From assembly GCF_039955095.1 (NCBI RefSeq), contig NZ_CP154878.1, positions 806,001 to 870,000 on the forward strand: 64,000 nt of DNA, in the 5' to 3' direction. The notes under the pieces were generated by a model that did no database searches, was not told the DNA's origin, and saw only the letters and a program-made list of their open reading frames with translations. The translations under genes and the position numbers were made by a program. The stretch's first letter is position 1, and each line of letters opens with the position of its first letter. Shown one piece after another: positions 42,881-52,650 of this stretch. This DNA is from Limosilactobacillus sp. WILCCON 0051 (lineage in GTDB: Bacteria; Bacillota; Bacilli; Lactobacillales; Lactobacillaceae).

Positions 42881-45800
42881 GCTTTAGATGGATGTTAGAT
42901 CAATGATGTAATTCGCACACTGCCGAAGTGTGGATGACCAATGGCGGCTTTAGATGGATGTTAGATCAATGATGTAATTCGCAATCCGGGGTTTGTTACA
43001 GCACTTCGCTTTGCTTTAGATGGATGTTAGATCAATGATGTAATTCGCTGTAGCTCGGTGGTGCTATGATCAAATCCGGCTTTAGATGGATGTTAGATCA
43101 ATGATGTAATTCGCCACTCGCCAGGATTCTGGAAAGTCTGCGCCGCTTTAGATGGATGTTAGATCAATGATGTAATTCGCTCAGTTTGTCGCACAGCTGA
43201 TACGCGCGGTGCTTTAGATGGATGTTAGATCAATGATGTAATTCGCAACCTTTTGACTGAACCAGACTGCATGACAGGCTTTAGATGGATGTTAGATCAA
43301 TGATGTAATTCGCACTGTGAGTAGAGAATCGCTCGTAGTGAATGCTTTAGATGGATGTTAGATCAATGATGTAATTCGCTAAGCGCTCACGATAACTCGC
43401 CACCCGATAGCTTTAGATGGATGTTAGATCAATGATGTAATTCGCTATGGTGCGGGCCTTTCTTCATCAGCTTCCGCTTTAGATGGATGTTAGATCAATG
43501 ATGTAATTCGCTTACTGTCCAGGAAGTGTCCCACACTGTCCGCTTTAGATGGATGTTAGATCAATGATGTAATTCGCAACGGATCCTTCCATAAAAATCT
43601 CCTCCTAGCTTTAGATGGATGTTAGATCAATGATGTAATTCGCGCGAAATTAAGGCTGAAATCGAATCTAAGTGCTTTAGATGGATGTTAGATCAATGAT
43701 GTAATTCGCTGTAAACTTCTATATTATCATCACGCCATAGCTTTAGATGGATGTTAGATCAATGATGTAATTCGCATGGGGATGTGCACTACACTGTTAT
43801 GACCCGCTTTAGATGGATGTTAGATCAATGATGTAATTCGCGCATGTGGTGCGATTACCCAACCGCCGTTTGCTTTAGATGGATGTTAGATCAATGATGT
43901 AATTCGCGCAAAAGCTTTGGTTTGTTGATCAGGCTAAGCTTTAGATGGATGTTAGATCAATGATGTAATTCGCTGCGTACTGGCTTGCCGGTCATGATGT
44001 TGTGCTTTAGATGGATGTTAGATCAATGATGTAATTCGCCTTAATGCACGATATGGGGGCATAAGAAGTGCTTTAGATGGATGTTAGATCAATGATGTAA
44101 TTCGCCGACTGACTCTGCCGAGGGCATTCCTTTTTGCTTTAGATGGATGTTAGATCAATGATGTAATTCGCTGGCAGTGTACACCCGTGTACGTATCTCG
44201 TGCTTTAGATGGATGTTAGATCAATGATGTAATTCGCTACAACGTGCGTGTTACTAGCGCAGTGGCCGCTTTAGATGGATGTTAGATCAATGATGTAATT
44301 CGCCAGTATCATCTGGTAGTTGATGATCGGTGCGCTTTAGATGGATGTTAGATCAATGATGTAATTCGCCGATGCGTATCTGCGTGATAGATGTAGTCGG
44401 CTTTAGATGGATGTTAGATCAATGATGTAATTCGCTCAAGATCCTGGTAAACGTCAACCTATTTAGCTTTAGATGGATGTTAGATCAATGATGTAATTCG
44501 CTCCGCAATGCCAAGACTGGCGAAGCTTACGGCTTTAGATGGATGTTAGATCAATGATGTAATTCGCAAAAATTAATGAAAGACGCAACGCCGCAAGGCT
44601 TTAGATGGATGTTAGATCAATGATGTAATTCGCCATCGCGACCGGTCATGACAAATGCATCTAGCTTTAGATGGATGTTAGATCAATGATGTAATTCGCC
44701 TACAACCGCGTCGGCAAGCTGTATCAGCTGCTTTAGATGGATGTTAGATCAATGATGTAATTCGCTTAACCCCATCAGCCCAGAGATCATACTCGGCTTT
44801 AGATGGATGTTAGATCAATGATGTAATTCGCATCAAGCTGCAGTCATAGCCGGTGGGACAGGCTTTAGATGGATGTTAGATCAATGATGTAATTCGCCCA
44901 GAATTATTTCTATTTTTTGTCTTGTATTGCTTTAGATGGATGTTAGATCAATGATGTAATTCGCTCGGTTGGTGCTCAACGGCACACCGATCTCGCTTTA
45001 GATGGATGTTAGATCAATGATGTAATTCGCCACGATTAAGGGCAAGCTTGATCAGGCCGGGCTTTAGATGGATGTTAGATCAATGATGTAATTCGCCATT
45101 GACCCACAACGAGATTCTGACACCAAGCTTTAGATGGATGTTAGATCAATGATGTAATTCGCTGGCCAGGTCGCGCGAGTTCCACCGGCTTAGCTTTAGA
45201 TGGATGTTAGATCAATGATGTAATTCGCACTGGTGTGGCCAAGGCGTTTACTGATTGCGCTTTAGATGGATGTTAGATCAATGATGTAATTCGCCTAACG
45301 CCAACTCAGCCAGTCCTTTTGCCCGCTTTAGATGGATGTTAGATCAATGATGTAATTCGCAATCATCAAACCTTGATTTTAAGGCATTTAGCTTTAGATG
45401 GATGTTAGATCAATGATGTAATTCGCAACCTAAAACTAAATCAATTAGCGAATGGCGCTTTAGATGGATGTTAGATCAATGATGTAATTCGCCAGACAAT
45501 ACCTAATTGATTGAGATAATCTGCTTTAGATGGATGTTAGATCAATGATGTAATTCGCACTAACAGAAAGGAGGTAAACTATGGCGGAGCTTTAGATGGA
45601 TGTTAGATCAATGATGTAATTCGCTACCAAGCCAAGAATCGCGGTTGGGCCTAAGCTTTAGATGGATGTTAGATCAATGATGTAATTCGCAGCACAAAAT
45701 GCGATAAATGCAGTTACGAGGCTTTAGATGGATGTTAGATCAATGATGTAATTCGCAATGACATTTAAGCTGCGGCCGTATCAGTCGCTTTAGATGGATG

Positions 45801-45888
45801 TTAGATCAATGATGTAATTCGCATGATCTAAAAGAGTTGCAGGCGATGATACGCTTTAGATGGATATTGAATCAATGATGTAACAAGT
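42881..45888 (+). CRISPR. Type II-A CRISPR array, 46 repeats
   Basis: Forty-six 36-bp repeats beginning GCTTTAGATGG and ending GATGTAATTCGC with 45 spacers; all spacers are 30 bp except two of 31 bp (before repeats 7 and 32). The last repeat at 45853 has several changes (ATATTGAATC, AACAAGT), marking the trailer end, so the leader is on the csn2 side. Repeat period is 66 bp. All internal repeats look identical, consistent with an active array. No spacer appears to match another part of this window. Confidence 0.98.
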
Positions 45889-46359
45889 CGGTTGCGATTG
45901 GCAGCCGGCTTTTCCTTTGCTAGTGTTTGCGTCAAAATTATGCAGAGAAGTATGCATAAAACGTTTATAAAATAGTGAGCAAGCATTGCAATGTTTGTGA
46001 TAAATAGTCGATTAAGTTTAAAATGTATTTTTAATTTAAAATAAAATACGATAACTATTATTGAATCGTGACATCATCTTATTATTTGATAATAACTGTT
46101 TTAAAAATGTTAAAAACCAACATTAAATTTAACTTTTATCAAAGAAAAAATAAAAATATTGATTGATATAAACGCTGATATCAAGGGACTTGTTATTCAT
46201 TGTGAAAAACGTTCATTAAAATCTACTTGTAATTATGCATAAAAGCGCTATCATAACCTATGAGGGCTGAAGTAGAGAGTGGCCTGAGATAAAACGTCAA
46301 TTGAGACCGGCTGTTAAGTACAGGCGGGATGATTTTTAAAGGATGGAAGGAAGATTAAG
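45889..46359 (+). promoter_or_regulatory. Upstream region of pox with catabolite-control candidates and structured leader
   Basis: AT-rich. Two sites resemble the CcpA cre consensus: TAAAAGCGCTATCA (46240-46253, one mismatch) and TATAAACGCTGATA (46167-46180, weaker), the latter inside the dyad TTGATAT...ATATCAA. The leader at 46260-46345 can fold, with CCGGCTGT pairing with ACAGGCGG (one mismatch), and contains CTGAGAT (46284-46290), a motif seen in TPP riboswitches. No gene is visible. Confidence 0.45.
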
Positions 46360-48255
46360 ATGGCAAAAATGATCAGTGGCTCCGATGCAGTTTTAAAAGT
46401 AATTCGGCAATGGGGCGTTAAGCACATCTACGGTTATCCTGGTGGTTCTTTTGACTCCACGATGAACGCAATCTACAACCAACGTAAAGAATTGGAATTC
46501 ATCCAGGTGCGGCATGAAGAGGCGGGGGCTTTGGCAGCAACCGCTGATGCCAAATTAACGGGTAAGATCGGGGTCTGCTTTGGTTCTGCCGGCCCGGGTG
46601 CCATTCACCTGCTCAATGGGCTGTACGATGCCAAGCATGACCATGTTCCGGTTTTGGCAATCATTGCTCAGGTTCCTTCAACGCGTATGAATCTGGACTT
46701 TTTCCAAGCAATGGATGAGGAACCGGCATTTGAAGACGTTTCGGTTTGGAACAAGACGGCCATGACGGCGGAAAGTCTGCCCCGCATGATTGATGAAGCG
46801 ATTCGGCAGGCCTACAAGCATCATGGTCCAGCTACGGTTACGATTCCAAAAGACTTTGGCTGGGCCAAGATTCCTGACACCTTTGTTCCTAACGTTGCCA
46901 ACCACGTTAAAGCACACTATGTCGTTGACCAGGATCTGTTGGCTAAGGCCGGCAAGCTGATCAAGGATGCCAAGGCGCCAATGATCTACTTTGGGATTGG
47001 GGCTAAGGATGCCGCTGCGGAATTAAAGCGCGTATCTGAAAAGTACAAGATGCCGCTGGTTTCCTCAGTTTTGGCCAAGGGAATTTTGGATGAAAAGTAT
47101 CCCGCCTATTTGGGCTCAGCTGGTCGGGTTGCGCCTAAACCTGGTGCCGAGATTGGTTTTAGTACTGATTTGATCGTTTGGGTTGGTACCGACGTTCCGT
47201 TCAGTATCTTTCTGTTTAATCCGGATGCCAAGGTTATTCAAATTGATACTGATCCAGAAAAGATGGGCAAGCGTCATCACATCGACGTGCCGCTGCTGTG
47301 TGATGCTAAAACGGCTTTGGCAGCGCTGGCCGACGTTGCAGATGAAAAAGCACCATCTGCCTTTTATGATGCGGCACTGGCCGACAAGCAGAACTGGCTG
47401 GACTGGCAAAACAGCTTTAATGACAGCGAAGAGATGCCAGTTCGTCCAGAGCCAATCTTTGACGTGATCAATCAAATGGCTTCCAGCAAGGCCGTCTTTG
47501 GAGTTGATGTCGGCAACGTCAACATCAACTTTGAGCGGCTGCTGATGATTCACGACGATCAAAAGTGGTGTACTTCCGGTCAGTACGCAACGATGGGCTA
47601 TGGTCTGCCGGCTGCGATCTCAGCTAAGGTCAACTATCCTGATCGTGATGTCTACAGTCTTTCTGGTGATGGCGGCTTTGCGATGCTGATGGAAGAAATC
47701 CTGACCCAAGTTAAGTACCACATGCACATCATCAACGTGGTCTTCAGCAATGAATGCCTGGGCTACATTGTGGCAGAACAGCTTGATGACTCGCACCAGC
47801 CACTGTCAGGCGTTGATCTGCCAGAAACCGACTGGGCAACCGTTGCCAAAGGGATGGGGGCTATGGCCTTTACGGTTCGCACCAAGGCTGAATTCAAAGC
47901 GGCCATGGTTGAGGCTCAGCAGACGGATCTGCCTGTAGTAATTGACGTTAAGCTCACTCATGAGATGCCGCTTTCGACCAACCACATGTTCTTAGACAAG
48001 GAGACCCAGGATCCAAAACTGGTTGACGAATACGTTGAAAAGTACCAGGCCCAAGCCTTGAAGCCATTCAGCTACTTCTTAAAGGCCGCTAAGGAAGCAC
48101 ATGGCGAAGAAATTGACGCCTTCTCAGGAGCTTCAGCGGCCAGCGTGGAAGATGAAGCCGACAATCAGCCGCTTGCCGACACCACGACCGGCGCATCAGA
48201 GGACGCTCCCGAACCAGCCGACACTGATGCTACCAGCGGGGCTTCTCAGCACTAA
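46360..48255 (+). CDS. pox: Pyruvate oxidase
   Basis: 631 residues. Thiamine-diphosphate- and FAD-dependent, it turns pyruvate, phosphate and O2 into acetyl phosphate, CO2 and H2O2. The N-terminal TPP Pyr domain has the glutamate of VRHEEAGA; the TPP-binding motif is GDGGFAMLMEEIL...VVFSNECLGYI in the C-terminal domain; the middle domain (FAD) has GSAGRVAPKPGAE. The last 45 residues are an acidic, Ala/Ser/Thr-rich tail not needed for the fold and not usual in well-studied enzymes. GGAAGGAAG precedes the ATG. cre-like sites and a structured leader suggest control by carbon catabolite repression. Confidence 0.95.
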   Translation: MAKMISGSDAVLKVIRQWGVKHIYGYPGGSFDSTMNAIYNQRKELEFIQVRHEEAGALAATADAKLTGKIGVCFGSAGPGAIHLLNGLYDAKHDHVPVLAIIAQVPSTRMNLDFFQAMDEEPAFEDVSVWNKTAMTAESLPRMIDEAIRQAYKHHGPATVTIPKDFGWAKIPDTFVPNVANHVKAHYVVDQDLLAKAGKLIKDAKAPMIYFGIGAKDAAAELKRVSEKYKMPLVSSVLAKGILDEKYPAYLGSAGRVAPKPGAEIGFSTDLIVWVGTDVPFSIFLFNPDAKVIQIDTDPEKMGKRHHIDVPLLCDAKTALAALADVADEKAPSAFYDAALADKQNWLDWQNSFNDSEEMPVRPEPIFDVINQMASSKAVFGVDVGNVNINFERLLMIHDDQKWCTSGQYATMGYGLPAAISAKVNYPDRDVYSLSGDGGFAMLMEEILTQVKYHMHIINVVFSNECLGYIVAEQLDDSHQPLSGVDLPETDWATVAKGMGAMAFTVRTKAEFKAAMVEAQQTDLPVVIDVKLTHEMPLSTNHMFLDKETQDPKLVDEYVEKYQAQALKPFSYFLKAAKEAHGEEIDAFSGASAASVEDEADNQPLADTTTGASEDAPEPADTDATSGASQH

Positions 48256-48281
48256 GGCATTAAGCCAAGATACCAATTTTT

Positions 48282-48307
48282 AAGCTCGCCACTGTGCGGG
48301 CTTTTTT
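48282..48307 (+). terminator. Terminator of pox
   Basis: AAGCTCGC pairs with GCGGGCTT (one G-U), loop CACTGT, followed by TTTT. Confidence 0.75.
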
Positions 48308-48320
48308 ATGTTTTGCGCAC

Positions 48321-48352
48321 AAAAAAAGCCGCTGGATAACCAGCAGCTTTTC
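48321..48352 (-). terminator. Terminator of ldh
   Basis: On the minus strand AAAGCTGCTGG and CCAGCGGCTTT form a stem with loop TTAT and a run of seven Ts. Confidence 0.85.
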
Positions 48353-48373
48353 TTGGATTAATACCAGAACGGA

Positions 48374-49406
<1,033 letters not shown>

Positions 49407-49486
49407 TAATGCGTAAATAAAGCCAGGCAAATGATAAAAAAGTTGTGTTTTTGATCATTTTATGACTGATTTCAGCTAAAATTGCG

Positions 49487-49666
49487 TTAGCCGCGTAAAA
49501 CGCCCCAGCCGATAATGCCGCCGATCAGCAAAATAGCTGGCAGAATCAGCGTTTTGACAAAGAAAGCGGCGACGGCAATGATGGCGATCCAAAACAGCAG
49601 ATGCAATGAAAGCTTGAACAGTTTCCAAAGCAGCCACAGACCGACCAGCGTTAACAGCAGTTCCAT
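49487..49666 (-). CDS. Small membrane protein
   Basis: 59 residues from ATG at 49666, chosen for GGAGG nine bases upstream; the upstream ATG would overlap that site. Two hydrophobic segments (LLLTLVGLWLLWKLF and LLFWIAIIAVAAFFV) and a further Ile/Leu-rich end make a two- or three-helix membrane protein. Function unknown. It lies between ldh and a hypothetical gene on the other strand. Confidence 0.65.
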   Translation of the reverse strand: MELLLTLVGLWLLWKLFKLSLHLLFWIAIIAVAAFFVKTLILPAILLIGGIIGWGVLRG

Positions 49667-49681
49667 CGTGTTTTCCTCCAT

Positions 49682-50055
49682 TAATAATTGATGATGACTG
49701 ATTTTACCATCTCAGCGGCGGCAAAAGCACCAAAAAGGCTTGGTATTTATGCTTTCTTAATCTAATCTGATGAATAAGATAGGGTGATAGCAGTTGACAA
49801 GCAGCGGCTGCTGGAAACGCAGATTTGATGATCCACCCCGTGCAAACCAGATCAACAAAGGAATTTCGAAACGAAAACTATTCATGACGCTGCTTGAGAA
49901 TTTCCGAGATTTCGATCATTTAAAAATCTAAAAAATGTTCTGTCATTATTTTCAAACTTGTGATAAACTTTTACTTTAATTGTTTGAATTTGTCAGGCTT
50001 GAAGCGTTCAATTTTAAGTCAGATATGCTAAAATGGTTAGTACTAACTAAGGAAA
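49682..50055 (+). promoter_or_regulatory. Intergenic region with promoter-like site
   Basis: 374 bp without a supported gene. Close to its end, TTCAAT, 16 bases, and TGCTAAAAT (an extended -10) at about 50011-50035, followed by the palindrome TTAGTACTAA (50037-50046) near the expected start of transcription, look like the promoter/operator of the next gene. The rest shows no clear structure. Confidence 0.4.
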
Positions 50056-50418
50056 ATGTTTCCAATCTATTGTAGGGGAGGGATTGCCATCTTAAATCGA
50101 ACTAAAAAATTCATGCGCGACAATGATCTGGATTACAAACGTGAATATATTCGACCGATGATGACACCGGAACACGTTTATATTTTCCGTTTTGGGCGGC
50201 ACAAGCTCAATAACCGAGTGATCGTTCGCTACTCCCATACATGGACGGGGCGCTTAAAGATCAATGAGATTGATGTTCGGCTGCATCATCAGCATCATCC
50301 GCGAATCTTTAAGACGGAAACGGATCTGATCTTGTATCTGCAGCAGCACATGGAAAAAGAAGAGCAGAAAAAGATTGCCAAGCAGGCAGTCAAGCATGAC
50401 GATCCGCAAAATCAATAA
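50056..50418 (+). CDS. Hypothetical cytoplasmic protein (start uncertain)
   Basis: Up to 120 residues. A core KREYIRPMMTPEHVYIFRFG and a basic, His-rich C-terminal half are seen; no membrane segment. The ATG at 50056 has AAGGA too close upstream; AGGGGAGGG lies inside the frame just before ATTGCCATC, so translation may start at a rare codon there or at ATG 50113. I do not recognise the family. It precedes prmA by 62 bases with a short run of Ts between, so it may be separately transcribed. Confidence 0.5.
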   Translation: MFPIYCRGGIAILNRTKKFMRDNDLDYKREYIRPMMTPEHVYIFRFGRHKLNNRVIVRYSHTWTGRLKINEIDVRLHHQHHPRIFKTETDLILYLQQHMEKEEQKKIAKQAVKHDDPQNQ

Positions 50419-50480
50419 GCACAACTGAAGCGTCCTTGCCTTTTAGGGGCGCTTTTTTGCCATAAAAAGGAGGAAAAAAG

Positions 50481-51440
50481 ATGAATGATTGGACGGCAGT
50501 AACCGTCGAAACCAGTACGGAGGCAGTTGACGCGGTCAGCTATATTTTGACTGATACCGGCGCGGCGGGAATTCAGATTGAGGATGCCGCGGATTTTGCT
50601 AACCTGAAGCCGGGCCGCTATGGAGATGAGATTATTGATCCCAGCTCGATTCCCCATCGCCAAACGGGAGCCGCGGTTACGGGATACTATCCCAGCAGTG
50701 TCTTTGTTCCAGAGCTTTTGCCCGGCATTAAGCAGCGGGTTTTAAAACTGCAGGAATTTGGTTTGAATCCAATGCCTGCCACGGTTAAAAGCGAAGCAAT
50801 CGAAAACCAGGACTGGAAAACTGCTTGGGAAAAATACTATCACCCAGTAAGAGTCACGCGGACTTTGACGGTTGTGCCAGAATGGGAGGACTATCAGCCA
50901 AGCCCGGATGAAAAACTTTTGATTTTAGATCCCGGCATGGCATTTGGCACGGGAACGCATCCAACTACGCAATTGATGATGCAGGCCCTGGAGCTTACGG
51001 TGCGCGGTGGTGAAAGCATGCTGGACGTTGGTACCGGATCAGGCGTGCTCAGTATCGCTGCTAAACTACTGGGCGTTGGTAAGATTAAAGCCTATGACAT
51101 TGATGAGGTGGCTGTCCGCTCTGCTAAAAAGAATCTGGCGCTCAATCCGGCTGCTAAAGACGTTGAGATTGGCGTAAACAGTCTTTTGGATGGCATTCAT
51201 GATCAAGATGCTGACCTGATCGTTGCCAATATTCTGGCTGAGATTATTTTGCCGCTGATCCCACAGGCTTACGAAAATCTCAAGCCAGGCGGTCATTTCC
51301 TGACTTCTGGGATCATCAATGACAAATTTGATGAAGTGGCTCAAGGCTTGCGTGATGGCGGCTTTAAGATCGATGAGACGATGCGCATTAAGGACTGGTA
51401 TGGCATTATCGCCCATAAGCCAACGCCGGCAGAGCAATAG
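50481..51440 (+). CDS. prmA: Ribosomal protein L11 methyltransferase PrmA
   Basis: 319 residues. SAM-dependent enzyme that trimethylates ribosomal protein L11. The N-terminal L11-binding domain is followed by the methyltransferase with [14 protein letters not shown] (motif I) and the adjacent [17 protein letters not shown], a PrmA signature; [12 protein letters not shown] is motif IV. AAAGGAGGAAAA precedes the ATG. Nine bases separate it from rsmE, so the two are co-transcribed. Confidence 0.96.
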   Translation: MNDWTAVTVETSTEAVDAVSYILTDTGAAGIQIEDAADFANLKPGRYGDEIIDPSSIPHRQTGAAVTGYYPSSVFVPELLPGIKQRVLKLQEFGLNPMPATVKSEAIENQDWKTAWEKYYHPVRVTRTLTVVPEWEDYQPSPDEKLLILDPGMAFGTGTHPTTQLMMQALELTVRGGESMLDVGTGSGVLSIAAKLLGVGKIKAYDIDEVAVRSAKKNLALNPAAKDVEIGVNSLLDGIHDQDADLIVANILAEIILPLIPQAYENLKPGGHFLTSGIINDKFDEVAQGLRDGGFKIDETMRIKDWYGIIAHKPTPAEQ

Positions 51441-51449
51441 GAGGCCCAT

Positions 51450-52196
51450 ATGCAACGCTATTTTATAAATGAACCGGTGCCTGATGATCAAAGGCTTGTC
51501 TTACCAAAAGACATTGCCCATCATTTGATTGACGTTTTGCGCGCGGAGCTGAATGATGAGCTGGAAGTTGCGCTTAATGATCAAAAAGTCTACCTGGCCC
51601 GGCTGATCAGTCTGAATCCAGTCACCATTGAGCTGCAAAGCGAGCTGGGTACTGATGCCGAATTGCCGGTGGAAGTAATTTTGGCTTGCGGGCTGCCCAA
51701 GACCAAGGAAAAGCCGGAACTGATCGTGCAAAAGGCTACTGAAATGGGAGCCAGCCGCATTGTCTTTTTTGCGGCGCAGCGTTCTATCAGCCGATGGAAT
51801 CCGCAAAAACAGGCCAAAAAAATCGAGCGGCTGCAAAAAATCGCTAATGCCGCGGCCGAGCAGTCGCATCGCAATCGTCAGCCGGAAGTCGTTTATGGCG
51901 GCAAGCTCAGTGACGTCTTAAAAAACGAAGCGGCCGACTTTAAGATCGTGGCTTGGGAAGAATCAGCCAAGCAGGGTGAAGAGGCTAATCTGGCCAAAAC
52001 GCTCAAGCAGCTGCAGCCAGGCCAAAAGCTGTTAGCAGTCTTTGGTCCAGAAGGCGGACTCAGCGCGGCCGAAGTTGACCAGATGAAGGAGCAGGGCGTC
52101 GTGCCGGCTGGCTTGGGGCCACGGATTCTGCGCACGGAAACGGCCCCGCTGTATCTGCTGGCTGCGGTTTCCTATCAGTTGGAACTGGCTCGTTAA
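51450..52196 (+). CDS. rsmE: 16S rRNA m3U1498 methyltransferase RsmE
   Basis: 248 residues. SPOUT-class methyltransferase with N-terminal PUA-like domain (MQRYFINEPV...). The knot region has KATEMGASRIVFFAAQRSI and the SAM site VFGPEGGLSAAEVDQM followed by LGPRILRTETAPLYLLAAVSYQ. AGGAGG precedes the ATG by five bases. Forms an operon with prmA, a common arrangement in Firmicutes. Confidence 0.96.
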   Translation: MQRYFINEPVPDDQRLVLPKDIAHHLIDVLRAELNDELEVALNDQKVYLARLISLNPVTIELQSELGTDAELPVEVILACGLPKTKEKPELIVQKATEMGASRIVFFAAQRSISRWNPQKQAKKIERLQKIANAAAEQSHRNRQPEVVYGGKLSDVLKNEAADFKIVAWEESAKQGEEANLAKTLKQLQPGQKLLAVFGPEGGLSAAEVDQMKEQGVVPAGLGPRILRTETAPLYLLAAVSYQLELAR

Positions 52197-52260
52197 GCGC
52201 GTTGCCAAGCATTGTGTTACAATAAATGTCAATCAATTTGGCATGAGTGAGGAGATTTTA

Positions 52261-52650
52261 ATGGAGAAGTTGCAGCAATTTTGGCGGACGACCGATCGCC
52301 GGCTTTTAATCAGCGATCTGGTGCTGTCATTGGTGATCAACCCGCTGTTTTTAAAGCAGCACGTGGTATCGCGCGTTCAGATCATTATTTGGCTTTTGCT
52401 GTTGGTTAATTTCTGCTACGTTATCTGGGCTGGTAGAAGAGTTGCCAAGCAGCAGGACCGCTCCTGGCAGCTGCTGGTCTTTCCAATCAGTTATCTGATC
52501 GGTGTCCGGCTTTTTCAAGTATCACGCTACACTTACTATTTCGCACTGGTCTATTTAGGCATCGAATACCTGGCTAAGGCCATGACTCAAGATGCCGTCA
52601 AAAATCAATCTAAAGAAAGCAAGTTGATGCAGGATGTCAAAAAACAATGA
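52261..52650 (+). CDS. Small membrane protein between rsmE and relA
   Basis: 129 residues from ATG at 52261 (GAGGAGA nine bases upstream; the in-frame ATG at 52243 is poorer). Three or four hydrophobic segments (VIIWLLLLVNFCYVIW, LLVFPISYLIGVRLF, YYFALVYLGIEYLA). No known motif. It overlaps the start of relA by 17 bases, so the two are coupled; its role is unknown. Confidence 0.7.
   Translation: MEKLQQFWRTTDRRLLISDLVLSLVINPLFLKQHVVSRVQIIIWLLLLVNFCYVIWAGRRVAKQQDRSWQLLVFPISYLIGVRLFQVSRYTYYFALVYLGIEYLAKAMTQDAVKNQSKESKLMQDVKKQ

Noticed and set aside
42881..45888. Self-targeting spacers from either array within this window
   Set aside because: By eye no spacer matches other sequence in the window; the rest of the genome was not available.
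46200..46215. GAAAAACGTTCATTA as a third cre site
   Set aside because: The CG is out of register with the consensus by one base.
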